64,000 nucleotides of DNA from Streptomyces sp. FIT100. Its GTDB lineage: Bacteria > Actinomycetota > Actinomycetes > Streptomycetales > Streptomycetaceae. Position 1 is the stretch's first letter. Each line of letters starts with the position of its first letter. The notes below the pieces were generated by a model, which worked only from the letters and a program-made list of their open reading frames with translations, was not told the DNA's origin and did no database searches. A program made the position numbers and the translations under genes. The stretch spans positions 1,228,001-1,292,000 of the forward strand of contig NZ_CP075715.1 of the NCBI RefSeq assembly GCF_024584805.1, in the 5' to 3' direction. Shown piece after piece: positions 24,620 through 33,971 of this stretch.

Positions 24620-25588
24620 TCAGACCGCGCCGACGATGTCGACGGCGAAGACGAGCGTGTTCTTGGCGAGCTGGTTGGACGGGTCGGCGCCGTAGCCGAG
24701 CGCGGGCGGGATGACCAGGAGCACCCGGTCACCGACGTTCTTGCCGACGAGGCCCTTGTCCCAGCCCTCGACGACCGACTTGGTGCCGATCTGGAAGCCG
24801 GTCGCGCCGCCGTGGTCCCAGGAGGAGTCGAACTTCTGGCCGTCCTCCCACTTGACGCCGGTGTACTGCGCGATCAGGCCCTGACCGGCCTCGACCTTCG
24901 GACCGGTGCCCTTGATCAGCACCTGCTCCTTCAGCTCGGTCGGGGCCTTCTCCCCCTTGGGGATCGTGATGGTCGCCGGCTTCTGGGAGGGGGCCACCAC
25001 CGTGGGCATGCCCGCCTCGGGGGCCGCCTGCTCGCCCTTGGCCTCGGCCTTGGCGTCGACCTTCGCCGCTCCGGCCACGTCGACGACCCACAGCAGGGTG
25101 TCCTTGGCCGTGATGCCCGACTGGGGGTTGAGGCTCTCGCCGAGCAGATCGCCGGCGGTGCCCTGGATGAGCACCCGGCTGCCGGCCTTCTGCCCCTCGA
25201 CGGAGTCCAGGACCTTCGGGGGCAGCATCTGGCTCGGCTGGCCGACGCGGTCCACGAGCTGGCGGTGCGGCTGGCCGGCGCCACCGGCGGACCAGGTCCC
25301 GCCGAGGTCGGCCGGGTCGTCCCACTTGCGCACGGTGTAGTCCAGCCGGACGAAGTCGCCCTTCGCGGCCTCGGTCCCGCTGCCCTCGGTCACGGTCTTG
25401 ACCACGGTCTTGTCGGCGGGCTTGGCGTCCTTGGGGACGGTGATCTCGGGCTTTTCCCCGACCTTCCCCTTGACCTCGGCCACACCCGCCGCCGAGTCGT
25501 TCGATGAGTCGGACCCGCATGCGCCGGTGAACAGCAGGGCGGGCACGGCCAGCAGGGAGGCGATACGTCGCTTCGTGTTGTAGTTCAT
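24620..25588 (-). CDS. FKBP-type peptidyl-prolyl isomerase lipoprotein
   Basis: A 322-residue secreted lipoprotein. A signal sequence with a lipobox-like FTGAC places Cys24 as the lipid anchor. Residues about 60-175 look like a degenerate FKBP fold (GDFVRLDYTVRKWDDP ... KDTLLWVVDVAGA) lacking the central pocket motif. Residues about 215-322 form an intact FKBP domain (TGVKWEDGQKFDSSWDHGG ... VVEGWDKGLVGKNVGDRVLLVIPPALGYG). It probably assists folding of exported proteins. Phased 11-bp repeats lie about 145 bp upstream. Confidence 0.92.
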   Translation of the reverse strand: MNYNTKRRIASLLAVPALLFTGACGSDSSNDSAAGVAEVKGKVGEKPEITVPKDAKPADKTVVKTVTEGSGTEAAKGDFVRLDYTVRKWDDPADLGGTWSAGGAGQPHRQLVDRVGQPSQMLPPKVLDSVEGQKAGSRVLIQGTAGDLLGESLNPQSGITAKDTLLWVVDVAGAAKVDAKAEAKGEQAAPEAGMPTVVAPSQKPATITIPKGEKAPTELKEQVLIKGTGPKVEAGQGLIAQYTGVKWEDGQKFDSSWDHGGATGFQIGTKSVVEGWDKGLVGKNVGDRVLLVIPPALGYGADPSNQLAKNTLVFAVDIVGAV

Positions 25589-25730
25589 CAGTCCAACTGG
25601 GAGTCGAGGCCATGGGCAGTGGCCGCCACTCTACGGTGTGCCGCTGTGCGGCCCTTCGATCCGCCGCCGCCGGAGGGGCCCGTTCCCCGCCCGGAGGGAC
25701 ACGGCCGAGCGGCGGGGGTGCTGTCCATGT

Positions 25731-25785
25731 TCTGTCGGAGGTCTGCCGGAGTTCTGTCGGAGCTCTGCCGGAGCTCTGCCGGACA
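25731..25785. repeat. Five 11-bp tandem repeats upstream of the FKBP lipoprotein gene
   Basis: Five consecutive units of the form TCTGYCGGAGN begin at 25731, 25742, 25753, 25764 and 25775. The 11-bp spacing is close to one DNA turn, as in direct-repeat sites for PhoP or SARP-type regulators, but the unit does not match a consensus I recognise. The gap 25589-25897 otherwise holds only the terminator at 25817. Confidence 0.75.
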
Positions 25786-25816
25786 GGCGAATTGACGGTG
25801 GGTCCGGGAGACACGA

Positions 25817-25871
25817 GAAGCCGCCCGGTGCCCCGGGACGGATGACGTCCCCGTGGACACCGGGCGGCTTC
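25817..25871 (-). terminator. Terminator of the MFS-pafA operon
   Basis: Outer arms GAAGCCGCCCGGTG and CACCGGGCGGCTTC are exact complements (14 bp), enclosing a smaller GGGACG/CGTCCC hairpin. It lies 27 bp after the pafA stop. Confidence 0.85.
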
Positions 25872-25897
25872 GTCGGCGGTCGGCTGACGGCTGTCGG

Positions 25898-27259
25898 CTA
25901 CATTCCGGCGATCAGCTTCTCCACCCGGTCGTCGACCGACCGGAAGGGGTCCTTGCACAGGACCGTCCGCTGCGCCTGGTCGTTGAGCTTGAGGTGCACC
26001 CAGTCGACGGTGAAGTCGCGCCGCTGCTCCTGGGCGCGGCGGATGAAGTCGCCGCGCAGCCGCGCCCTGGTGGTCTGCGGGGGCACGGACTTGCCCTCGA
26101 AGATCTTCAGGTCGTTGCAGATCCTGGCCGCCTGGCCCTTCTTCTCCAGGAGGTAGTAGAGCCCGCGGCGGCGGTGGATGTCGTGGTAGGCGAGGTCTAT
26201 CTGGGCGACCCGGGGGTGCGACATCGTCATGTTGTGCTTGGCCCGGTACCGCTCGATGAGCTTGTACTTCATGACCCAGTCGATCTCGGTGCCGATCCGG
26301 TCGAGGTCCTCCTCCTCGATGGCGTCGAGCGTGCGGCCCCACAGTTCGAGGACCTGGGCGACGGTGCCGGTGCGGATGCCGCGGCGGTCGACGAAGTCCA
26401 CGGCCTTTTCGTAGTACTCGCGCTGGACCTCCAGCGCGGACGCCTCACGGCCGCTGGCCAGGCGGACCTTGCGCCGGCCGGTGATGTCGTGGCTGACCTC
26501 GCGGATGGCCCGGATCGGGTTCTCCAGCGTCAGGTCGCGCATGACCGTGCCCGCCTCGATCATGCGCAGCACGAGGTCGGTGGCGCCGACCTTGAGCAGC
26601 ATGGTCGTCTCGGACATGTTCGAGTCGCCCACGATGACGTGGAGCCGGCGGTAGCGCTCGGCGTCCGCGTGCGGCTCGTCGCGGGTGTTGATGATGGGAC
26701 GGGAACGGGTCGTGGCGGAGCTGACGCCCTCCCAGATGTGCTCGGCGCGCTGGCTGACGCAGTAGACCGCGCCTCGCGGGGTCTGGAGCACTTTTCCGGC
26801 ACCGCAGAGCAACTGCCGGGTGACGAGGAACGGAATCAGGATGTCCGCGAGCCGGGAGAACTCTCCATGGCGTGCCACGAGGTAGTTCTCATGGCATCCG
26901 TAGGAGTTTCCCGCCGAATCGGTGTTGTTTTTGAAGAGATAGACGTCGCCCGCGATTCCCTCCTCGTGCAGGCGGCGTTCGGCGTCGACGAGCAGGCCTT
27001 CGAGGATGCGTTCGCCCGCCTTGTCGTGGGTGACCAGCTCGGTCACGTTGTCACATTCCGGAGTTGCGTACTCCGGGTGTGAACCCACGTCGAGGTAGAG
27101 GCGGGCGCCGTTGCGCAGGAAGACGTTGCTGCTGCGGCCCCATGACACAACACGGCGGAAGAGGTAGCGCGCCACTTCGTCAGGTGACAGTCGGCGCTGT
27201 CCCCTGAACGTGCACGTGACGCCGTACTCGTTCTCCAGCCCGAAAATGCGGCGGTCCAT
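25898..27259 (-). CDS. pafA: Pup-protein ligase PafA
   Basis: A 453-residue ATP-dependent ligase that joins the C-terminal glutamate of Pup to substrate lysines. It is a carboxylate-amine ligase fold related to glutamine synthetase: FGLENEYGV with the Mg-binding Glu9, [13 protein letters not shown] with the catalytic Asp57, the KNNTD element and [10 protein letters not shown]. It lacks the roughly 40-residue Dop loop present in the Dop paralogue at 32189. Its start is 9 bp after the MFS gene stop, so it is co-transcribed with that gene. Length and motifs match the family. Confidence 0.95.
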   Translation of the reverse strand: MDRRIFGLENEYGVTCTFRGQRRLSPDEVARYLFRRVVSWGRSSNVFLRNGARLYLDVGSHPEYATPECDNVTELVTHDKAGERILEGLLVDAERRLHEEGIAGDVYLFKNNTDSAGNSYGCHENYLVARHGEFSRLADILIPFLVTRQLLCGAGKVLQTPRGAVYCVSQRAEHIWEGVSSATTRSRPIINTRDEPHADAERYRRLHVIVGDSNMSETTMLLKVGATDLVLRMIEAGTVMRDLTLENPIRAIREVSHDITGRRKVRLASGREASALEVQREYYEKAVDFVDRRGIRTGTVAQVLELWGRTLDAIEEEDLDRIGTEIDWVMKYKLIERYRAKHNMTMSHPRVAQIDLAYHDIHRRRGLYYLLEKKGQAARICNDLKIFEGKSVPPQTTRARLRGDFIRRAQEQRRDFTVDWVHLKLNDQAQRTVLCKDPFRSVDDRVEKLIAGM

Positions 27260-27268
27260 GACTGAACA

Positions 27269-28540
27269 TTACGCCTGATGGCCTGAGCTGAAACCGGGTT
27301 CGACAGCACCGCTTCGATCATTTTCATCCGCTGACGCGATGTGTTCACTGTGGCCGGGAACTGCGAGGACCCGTCCGGTGGCCAGCAGAACGAGCAGGGC
27401 GGCGATGCCGCCCGTACCCGCGACGGCGAAACCGGTGGCGGTCCCGCCGAGTTCCACCGCCGGGCCCGCGGCCGCGGTTCCGGCCGCGGCGCCGACGCCG
27501 AAGGTCGTGACGATCCAGGAGAACGCCTCGGTGACGGTGCCTCGGGGGGCGTGGCGGTCGACGACGATGAAGGCGCAGGCGAGGGCGGGCGCGAGGAACA
27601 CGCCGGAGACGGCGGCGAGGGCAGTCATCGCGGGGACGCCGGGGGTGAGCGCGAGCGGCAGATAGCCGAGCGCCAGCAGGCCGACGATGACGCGCAGCCG
27701 CCGTTCGGGTGCACCGGCCCACTGCCGGGCGCCGTAGACGGCGCCGCCGACCAGGGCACCGAGGCCGAGGGCGGCCATCAGCCAGCCGTAGACGGCATCG
27801 CTGCCGTGGTCGTCGGCATAGGCGACACCGGCGACGGTGATGGAGCCGAGGGCGAGCCCGACGAAGAAGAACGAGCCGAGCAGGGCCAGGAGGCCGGGCG
27901 AGCGCAGCGCGCCGAGCCAGTGGGCCTCGCGGGGCGCGGAACGCCAGCTGCGGGACGGCTCGGAGACCACCACGGAGAGCGCGCCGGCAACGCCCACGGC
28001 GTTGATGACCAGCAGCGCCGCGGCGGGCGACCAGAGCGTGACGAGCAGCGTCACCAGCAACGGACCGATGGTGAACATGACTTCCTGGGCGACCGCGTCC
28101 ATGGCGTAGGCCGTGTGCACCCGGTCCTCGCGATGGCCGAGAACGCCGGGCCACAGGGCGCGCAGACCGCCTTCGAGGGGCGGTGTGAAGAGTCCGGCGA
28201 CGGCCACGGCCGCGTAGGCCGCCGGCAGCGCGGCGATGCCGGCGGCGGCGAGCAGCGCCATGGCCAGCGCGGAGACGGCGGCGGCGGGGAGCTGGACGCG
28301 GGGCTGGCCGTAGAGGTCGACGAGGCGGCCGAGGAGCGGCTGGCCGATGGCGGTGGCGAGCCCGTACACGGCCGCGAGGGCGCCCGCGAGCGTGTAGCTG
28401 CCGCCCTCGGCGCGGGTGAACAGGACGATCGCGATGTGCGCGGTGGCGTTCGGCAGGCGTCCGACCAGCGTGCCCGCGAGCAGGCGCGCGGCGTGCGGCG
28501 CCTTGAGGATCTCTGCGTACCGGGACGCTCCCGCAGCCAT
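27269..28540 (-). CDS. Major facilitator superfamily transporter
   Basis: A 423-residue protein with about 12 transmembrane segments, including the MFS loop motif GQPLLGRLVDLYGQPRVQ between helices 2 and 3. It resembles small-molecule efflux transporters. It is the first gene of the operon with pafA and is transcribed away from the LacI-type regulator, with palindromic sites in the 100-bp gap between. Substrate unknown. Its link to pupylation is positional only. Confidence 0.88.
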   Translation of the reverse strand: MAAGASRYAEILKAPHAARLLAGTLVGRLPNATAHIAIVLFTRAEGGSYTLAGALAAVYGLATAIGQPLLGRLVDLYGQPRVQLPAAAVSALAMALLAAAGIAALPAAYAAVAVAGLFTPPLEGGLRALWPGVLGHREDRVHTAYAMDAVAQEVMFTIGPLLVTLLVTLWSPAAALLVINAVGVAGALSVVVSEPSRSWRSAPREAHWLGALRSPGLLALLGSFFFVGLALGSITVAGVAYADDHGSDAVYGWLMAALGLGALVGGAVYGARQWAGAPERRLRVIVGLLALGYLPLALTPGVPAMTALAAVSGVFLAPALACAFIVVDRHAPRGTVTEAFSWIVTTFGVGAAAGTAAAGPAVELGGTATGFAVAGTGGIAALLVLLATGRVLAVPGHSEHIASADENDRSGAVEPGFSSGHQA

Positions 28541-28552
28541 CTCCCACCCTTC

Positions 28553-28586
28553 ACGTTTTACGTATAACGTCTATGAGTCATACGTA
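28553..28586. promoter_or_regulatory. Operator region between the MFS and LacI-type genes
   Basis: Two overlapping palindromes: ACGTTTTACGTATAACGT (28553-28570, one mismatched pair) and TACGTAT...ATACGTA arms at 28559-28565 and 28580-28586. Central-CG palindromes of this kind fit LacI-family binding, so control of both divergent genes by the LacI-type protein is likely. Confidence 0.6.
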
Positions 28587-28639
28587 CCATGTGCCCAGGC
28601 CGCGAGTCCAGCCCCGCGGCCCGGACGGTGGAGGCGAGT

Positions 28640-29689
28640 GTGCGGATCCGGGAAACCGCCGGCGGTGCGCGGCCGACCAGCAAGGATGTGGCGCGCGCGG
28701 CGGGTGTCTCCCAGGCCACGGTGTCCCTGGTGCTGGGCGACAAATGGCGCGGCCGGGTCTCCGAGCGCACCGCGGGGCTGGTCCGGCAGGCGGCCAGCGA
28801 CCTCGGCTACCGGCCGAACCTCGCGGCCCGCAACCTCCGGCTCGGCCGCACGCGGACGGCGCTCCTCGTGGTGCCGGCCCTGACCAACGAGTTCTTCGCA
28901 CGCGTGTACGCGGGCGCGGCCGCCGTCGCCTCCGAGCACGGCTTCGGGGTGGTGCTCTACCCCTCCCCCGAGGGCGTCGGCCCGGCGAAGGACCCCTTCG
29001 CGTCGGCACGCGCGGCGCTGGACGGAGTGATCGCCTCGTCGATGGCGGCGGGGGCGCTGGACGCGATCCGCGGCGCTGACCTGCCGCTGGTGATGCTCGA
29101 CAGCGAGCCGTCGGATCCGGCGGCCGCGGCCCAGGTGAACCTGGACATCGCAGACGGTATGCGGCAGGTGACGGACCATCTGCTCCGCCTCGGGCACCGG
29201 CGCTTTCTCCATCTGGCATCGGCCGTGCCGTCCTGGACGTTCGAGGTACGGGCCCGGGCCCTGCGGGACGCGCTCCGAGCGGCACCGGGGGTCTCCTACC
29301 GGACCGCTCCGGCGCCGCTGAGCGTGAGCGGCGCGCGGGAGGCCGCCGAGCGTGCCCTCGCCGGCCCCGGGCCCCGTCCCACCGCGCTGGTCTGCGACGA
29401 CGACATCCAGGCCGCCGGCGCCTGCAAGGCGGTGCGGCGGCTGGGGCTGCGGGTACCCGAGGACATCTCGGTGACGGGCTTCGACGACCTGGCGCTCGCG
29501 ACGGCCCTGGAGCCGGAGCTCACGACGGTACGGCTGCCGGCGGAGCGGGTGGGCGAGGAGGGCATGTCGGCGCTGCTCGCCGTGGTGCGGGGCGAGTCCC
29601 CGGCCCCGGACGCGCTCCCGGTCGCCCTGATCCCCCGGGCCTCCACCGCCCCGCCGCCCCCGGACCCGCACGAGTCCGCTGGCCCCTGA
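28640..29689 (+). CDS. LacI-family transcriptional regulator
   Basis: A 349-residue repressor. The HTH at about residues 13-60 reads PTSKDVARAAGVSQATVSLVLGDKWRGRVSERTAGLVRQAASDLGYRPN, followed by a periplasmic-binding-like sensor domain (ALLVVPALTNEFFARVYAGAA ... GHRRFLHLAS ... PTALVCDDDIQAAGA ... ISVTGFDDLALAT). GTG 28640 is preferred since GGTGGAGG precedes it; ATG 28589, which has no ribosome site, would add 17 residues and overlap the operator. It is divergent to the MFS transporter, its likely target. The effector is not predictable. Confidence 0.9.
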   Translation: MRIRETAGGARPTSKDVARAAGVSQATVSLVLGDKWRGRVSERTAGLVRQAASDLGYRPNLAARNLRLGRTRTALLVVPALTNEFFARVYAGAAAVASEHGFGVVLYPSPEGVGPAKDPFASARAALDGVIASSMAAGALDAIRGADLPLVMLDSEPSDPAAAAQVNLDIADGMRQVTDHLLRLGHRRFLHLASAVPSWTFEVRARALRDALRAAPGVSYRTAPAPLSVSGAREAAERALAGPGPRPTALVCDDDIQAAGACKAVRRLGLRVPEDISVTGFDDLALATALEPELTTVRLPAERVGEEGMSALLAVVRGESPAPDALPVALIPRASTAPPPPDPHESAGP

Positions 29690-29945
29690 GCCTGCGGTCG
29701 GGCGGCCCTGGGCCGTGTGTCTGTCACCCCCCTCCGCCTGGCGCACGACGCACGCCGCGTGCTCGTCGGCAGTCCTTCGGGCACGGGAGGTGCCCCTCCG
29801 CCGCGTTGCCGGAGTCGTCCGCGTCGATCCGGCGCGAGGACGATCCACCGCCGTGGGATGACACGCACCGGACGCCGCGCTTTCCCGCCCCGCGGGCGGA
29901 CGGCGCCATGTGCCGGACACGGCCCCGGGGCCCGGCCGGCCGGAA
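29690..29945. other. Convergent gap between the LacI-type gene and prcA
   Basis: No gene or repeat is supported in this stretch; the only clear element in the gap is the terminator directly after it at 29946. Confidence 0.5.
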
Positions 29946-29985
29946 CGCCCCCGCCCCGACCGCACGGGCGGTCGGGGCGGGGGCG
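29946..29985 (-). terminator. Terminator of the dop-pup-prcB-prcA operon
   Basis: A perfect 18-bp stem, CGCCCCCGCCCCGACCGC with its complement, around an ACGG loop. It lies 32 bp after the prcA stop and may also stop the convergent LacI-type transcript. Confidence 0.85.
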
Positions 29986-30017
29986 AAGCAGGGCCCGGGC
30001 GGGATCCGGGCAGGCGG

Positions 30018-30779
30018 TCACGACTCCTCGGTGTCGTCCTCCGCGTCCGAGGGGATCTCCGTCGGCGTCGACGCCGCGTCGTCCGCCTCCAGCAGCCGCA
30101 CCAGCTGCCGCCCGACGATCCGCTTGAACTTGCGCTGCTGCGGTCGCGTCCGGTCCAGGATCGCCACCTCCAGCCGCTCCGCGGGGATCTCCCGCTCCGT
30201 TCCGTTCGTGTCGCGGGACAGCGCCTGCACCGCGAGCTTCAGCGCCTCGGCGAGCGACATCCCGTCCCGGTGCCGCTGGTCGAGGAAGCTGCTGATCTGC
30301 TCCGCGTTCCCCCCGACGGCGACCGAGCCGTGCTCGTCCACGATCGAGCCGTCGTGCGGCAGCCGGTAGATCTGGTCGCCCTCGGGGGACGTGCCGACCT
30401 CGGCGACGACCAGCTCCACCTCGTACGGCTTCTCGCCCGCGCTGGAGAAGATCGTGCCCAGGGTCTGCGCGTAGACGTTGGCGAGACCACGGGCCGTCAC
30501 ATCGTCGCGGTCGTACGTGTATCCCCGCAGGTCGGCGTAGCGCACGCCGCCGATCCGCAGGTTCTCGTACTCGTTGTACTTGCCGGCCGCGGCGAAGCCG
30601 ATCCGGTCGTAGATCTCGCTGAACTTGTGCAGCGCGCGGGACGGGTTCTCACCGACGAAGACGATGCCGTCGGCGTACTGCAGCACAACCAGGCTGCGGC
30701 CGCGGGCGATGCCCTTGCGGGCGTACTCCGCCCGGTCGGCCATGGCCTGCTGGGGTGAGACATAGAACGGCGTCGACAC
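30018..30779 (-). CDS. prcA: 20S proteasome alpha subunit PrcA
   Basis: A 253-residue structural ring subunit. N-terminal gate sequence [27 protein letters not shown] is characteristic, and the alpha-ring core ([15 protein letters not shown] ... [14 protein letters not shown]) follows. The acidic C-terminus is disordered. Alpha rings cap the beta rings and receive the unfoldase C-termini between subunits. GTG 30779 starts 38 bp after prcB. It is the last gene of the operon before a strong terminator. Confidence 0.96.
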   Translation of the reverse strand: MSTPFYVSPQQAMADRAEYARKGIARGRSLVVLQYADGIVFVGENPSRALHKFSEIYDRIGFAAAGKYNEYENLRIGGVRYADLRGYTYDRDDVTARGLANVYAQTLGTIFSSAGEKPYEVELVVAEVGTSPEGDQIYRLPHDGSIVDEHGSVAVGGNAEQISSFLDQRHRDGMSLAEALKLAVQALSRDTNGTEREIPAERLEVAILDRTRPQQRKFKRIVGRQLVRLLEADDAASTPTEIPSDAEDDTEES

Positions 30780-30817
30780 CGGCTATCCGTCCCTTTCTGT
30801 CAGTGGCGTGGAGCGCA

Positions 30818-31663
30818 TCAGAGCAGCGAGGCCCGCGGGCCGTCGGGCTGTTCGAGGCGGCGCTCCAGGATCGAGCGGGCGATCTCGGAGGACTCGGCCT
30901 CGGTCAGCCTGCGGAAGCCCTCGTCGGTGATGACGGTCACGATCGGGTAGATCCGGCGGGCCACGTCCGGGCCGCCCGTCGCGGAGTCGTCGTCGGCCGC
31001 GTCGTACAGCGCCTGCACGACGAGGGTGGTGGCCTGCTCTTCCGTCAGGTCCTCGCGGTAGAGCTTCTTCATCGAGCCGCGGGCGAAGATCGAGCCGGAG
31101 CCGGTGGCCGCGAAGCCGTGCTCCTCGGAGCGGCCTCCCGTGACGTCGTACGAGAAGATCCGGCCCTTCTCGCGGTCGACGTCCCAGCCGGCGAAGAGCG
31201 GGACGACGGCGAGGCCCTGCATGGCCATGCCGAGGTTGCTCCGGATCATCGTGGAGAGACGGTTCGCCTTGCCCTCCAGGGAGAGCTGGGCGCCTTCGAC
31301 CTTCTCGAAGTGCTCCAGCTCCAGCTGGAAGAGCTTCACCATCTCGACCGCGAGCCCGGCGGTGCCGGCGATGCCCACCGCCGAGTACTCGTCGGCGGGG
31401 AACACCTTCTCGATGTCGCGCTGGGCGATGACGTTGCCCATGGTCGCCCGCCGGTCGCCGGCGAGCACCACTCCGCCGGGGAAGGACGCGGCGACGATCG
31501 TCGTGCCGTGGGGTGCTTCGATGTGGCCCTGCACGGGGGGCAGGACACGCTTCCCCGGAAGCAGCTCCGGGGAGTGCTCGCCCAGGAAGTCCATGAACGA
31601 GGACGAGCCGGGCGTCAGGAAGGCTGCCGGCAGACGCCCGGTGCTACGAGGGTTGGCTTCCAC
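30818..31663 (-). CDS. prcB: 20S proteasome beta subunit PrcB (precursor)
   Basis: A 281-residue N-terminal-nucleophile protease. The first 53 residues are a propeptide removed at HG/TTIVA, exposing Thr54 as the catalytic residue. Lys in GDRRATMGN context and the SGS segment ([14 protein letters not shown]) complete the usual active-site environment. GTG 31663 follows GGAAGGAAAC and gives the length expected for Streptomyces PrcB; 31696 would add a non-conserved extension. Four stacked heptameric rings form with PrcA. Confidence 0.96.
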   Translation of the reverse strand: MEANPRSTGRLPAAFLTPGSSSFMDFLGEHSPELLPGKRVLPPVQGHIEAPHGTTIVAASFPGGVVLAGDRRATMGNVIAQRDIEKVFPADEYSAVGIAGTAGLAVEMVKLFQLELEHFEKVEGAQLSLEGKANRLSTMIRSNLGMAMQGLAVVPLFAGWDVDREKGRIFSYDVTGGRSEEHGFAATGSGSIFARGSMKKLYREDLTEEQATTLVVQALYDAADDDSATGGPDVARRIYPIVTVITDEGFRRLTEAESSEIARSILERRLEQPDGPRASLL

Positions 31664-31834
31664 GCGTTTCCTTCCGAATTGGCGGCGGCCCGCCACCGGG
31701 GCCGGGCCGATCTTGCACCTATGGCACGGACCTTACCCGTGCCGTCGCCCGTCATCCGCCCCGGTGCCGCCGGGCCTGGGGCCGGCCGCACCGGGAGGGA
31801 CAACTGGAACTGCCTCCTGCGCAGTTGGGAGGAG

Positions 31835-32053
31835 CTACTCCCCGCCCTTTTGAACGAAGGAGCGCACGAAGTCCTCTGCGTTCTCCTCAAGCACGTCGTC
31901 GATTTCGTCCAGTACGGAGTCCACGTCGTCCGACAGCTTCTCCTGGCGCTCCTTGAGGTCCTCGGATGCCTGCGCGTCCTGCGCCTGCTCCTCGACCTCC
32001 TCGGTGGAGCGCTGAGCCCGCTGCTGCCCGCCGCCGGTGTCCTTGGTCGCCAT
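31835..32053 (-). CDS. pup: Prokaryotic ubiquitin-like protein Pup
   Basis: A 72-residue intrinsically disordered tag. The C-terminal half has the conserved SVLDEIDDVLEENAEDFVRSFVQKGG that binds the ARC coiled coils. The last codon before TAG is GAG, so the encoded end is Gly-Gly-Glu rather than Gly-Gly-Gln; no deamidation by Dop would be needed before ligation. ATG 32053 is chosen over 32062 from the family start MATKDTGG. It lies between dop and prcB in one direction. Confidence 0.96.
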   Translation of the reverse strand: MATKDTGGGQQRAQRSTEEVEEQAQDAQASEDLKERQEKLSDDVDSVLDEIDDVLEENAEDFVRSFVQKGGE

Positions 32054-32188
32054 TTCCCTCACCCCGCTCGGATTGCCCGTTTGGTTCGGCCCATCTCAAG
32101 ATCAGACCCTACAAGCAGGGTCCGACATCGGCCCCGCACTTTCCTAACGTCCGGGGGCCACCTCGATGATTCCCGGACACGGACCATT

Positions 32189-33700
32189 TCAGCCTCCGGA
32201 CAGCACCCGGACCAGCTCCTCCGCGGTGCGGCAGCGGTCCAGCAGCTCCTTCACGTGGTTGCGGGTGCCCCGCAGCGGCTCCAGCGTCGGCACTCGTTGC
32301 AGAGAGTCACGACCCGGCAGGTCGAAGATGACCGAGTCCCAGGAGGCCGCGGCGACGTCGTCCGCGTACTGCTCCAGGCATCGGCCGCGGAAATATGCCC
32401 GCGTGTCCTCAGGAGGCTTGCTCTCGGCCCGTTCGACGTCGGACTCGTCCAGGAGCCGCTTCATCTTGCCGCGGGCCACCAGCCGGTTGTAGAGCCCCTT
32501 CTCGGGGCGTACGTCCGCGTACTGCAGGTCCACGAGGTGCAGCCGCGCCGCGTCCCAGTCCAGGCTGTCCCGGCGCCGGTAGCCCTCGAGGATCTCCCGC
32601 TTGGCGACCCAGTCGAGCTCGCCGGAGAGGCTCATCGGGTCGCTCTCCAGCCGCCCGAGGACGTCCTCCCAGCGGACCAGGACGTCTTTGGTCTGCTCGT
32701 CGGCGTCCACGCCGAACCGCTCCTCGACGTACTTGCGGGCCAGCTCGAAGTACTCCATCTGCAGCTGGACCGCGGTGAGCGTCCGGCCGCTGCGGAGAGT
32801 GACCAGCCGCTTGAGCGTCGGGTCGTGGGAGACCTGGTGCAGGGTGCGGACGGGCTGGTCGACCGCCAGGTCGACATTGATGAAGCCGTCCTCGATCATG
32901 GACAGGACCAGTGAGGTCGTGCCCAGCTTGAGGTACGTAGAGATCTCCGAGAGGTTCGCGTCGCCGATGATCACATGGAGGCGGCGGTACTTCTCGGCGT
33001 CGGCGTGCGGCTCGTCCCTGGTGTTGATGATGGGCCGCTTGAGCGTCGTCTCCAGGCCGACCTCGACCTCGAAGTAGTCCGCGCGCTGGCTGATCTGGAA
33101 ACCGTGCTCGTGGCCGTCCTGGCCGATTCCGACGCGGCCGGCACCCGTCACGACCTGCCGGGAGACGAAGAAGGGCGTCAGGTGGCGCACGATGTCCGAG
33201 AAGGGGGTCTCCCGCTTCATCAGGTAGTTCTCGTGCGTGCCGTAGGACGCGCCCTTGTTGTCGGTGTTGTTCTTGTACAGGTGGATGGGCTGGGCCCCGG
33301 GCAGCTGGGCCGCCCGCTCGGCCGCCTCCGCCATGATCCGCTCGCCCGCCTTGTCCCACAGGACGGCGTCGCGCGGGTTGGTCACCTCGGGGGCGCTGTA
33401 CTCGGGGTGGGCATGGTCGACGTACAGCCTGGCGCCGTTGGTGAGGATCACGTTGGCCAGGCCGATGTCCTCGTCCGTGAGCTGGCTGGAGTCGGCGGCC
33501 TCGCGGGCGAGGTCGAAGCCGCGGGCGTCCCGCAGCGGGTTCTCCTCCTCGAAGTCCCAGCGGGCGCGGCGCGCCCGGTGCATCGCCGCCGCGTAGGCGT
33601 TGACGATCTGGGATGAGGTGAGCATGGCATTGGCGTTCGGGTGGCCGGGGACGGAGATCCCGTACTCCGTCTCGATTCCCATTACTCGCCGTACGGTCAT
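32189..33700 (-). CDS. dop: Pup deamidase/depupylase Dop
   Basis: A 503-residue PafA paralogue that removes Pup from substrates and, where needed, deamidates Pup. It shows MGIETEYGI at the N-terminus, the Dop-specific insertion at about residues 40-80 ([23 protein letters not shown]) and Asp95 in [13 protein letters not shown] as nucleophile. KNNTDNKG and [18 protein letters not shown] are shared with PafA. Because Pup here already ends in Glu, depupylation should be its main task. First gene of the dop-pup-prcB-prcA set. Confidence 0.96.
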   Translation of the reverse strand: MTVRRVMGIETEYGISVPGHPNANAMLTSSQIVNAYAAAMHRARRARWDFEEENPLRDARGFDLAREAADSSQLTDEDIGLANVILTNGARLYVDHAHPEYSAPEVTNPRDAVLWDKAGERIMAEAAERAAQLPGAQPIHLYKNNTDNKGASYGTHENYLMKRETPFSDIVRHLTPFFVSRQVVTGAGRVGIGQDGHEHGFQISQRADYFEVEVGLETTLKRPIINTRDEPHADAEKYRRLHVIIGDANLSEISTYLKLGTTSLVLSMIEDGFINVDLAVDQPVRTLHQVSHDPTLKRLVTLRSGRTLTAVQLQMEYFELARKYVEERFGVDADEQTKDVLVRWEDVLGRLESDPMSLSGELDWVAKREILEGYRRRDSLDWDAARLHLVDLQYADVRPEKGLYNRLVARGKMKRLLDESDVERAESKPPEDTRAYFRGRCLEQYADDVAAASWDSVIFDLPGRDSLQRVPTLEPLRGTRNHVKELLDRCRTAEELVRVLSGG

Positions 33701-33908
33701 GCGGCCCTCCTTGCCCGGCGGCGCTCCCCTCCGGGAGCGGCGCTCAAGTACCGCTCGGTCTCCGATGCGTGTGCGGTGCCCGTCCCCGCACGGCGCGACG
33801 CGGCGGTACGGAAGAGCCTAGAACGCCTCTGCGCTGGTGGGGAGATCAATTCCGTCATTGCTCTGTGTGGTGCGATTACCCGTCCGGATGCCTGCGGAAA
33901 GCAGCCGG

Positions 33909-33959
33909 CTGCGGATGACCTCCCCCTGCCTTCGGCGGGGGACCCCAGGCCATCCGCAG
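33909..33959 (-). terminator. Terminator after arc
   Basis: Outer arms CTGCGGATG and CATCCGCAG enclose a second CCCCC...GGGGG hairpin with a TTCG loop. It lies 12 bp after the arc stop, suggesting that arc and dop are separate transcripts. The rest of the gap to dop (33960-33971, 33701-33908) shows no gene. Confidence 0.8.
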
Positions 33960-33971
33960 CCAGTCTGCGAT

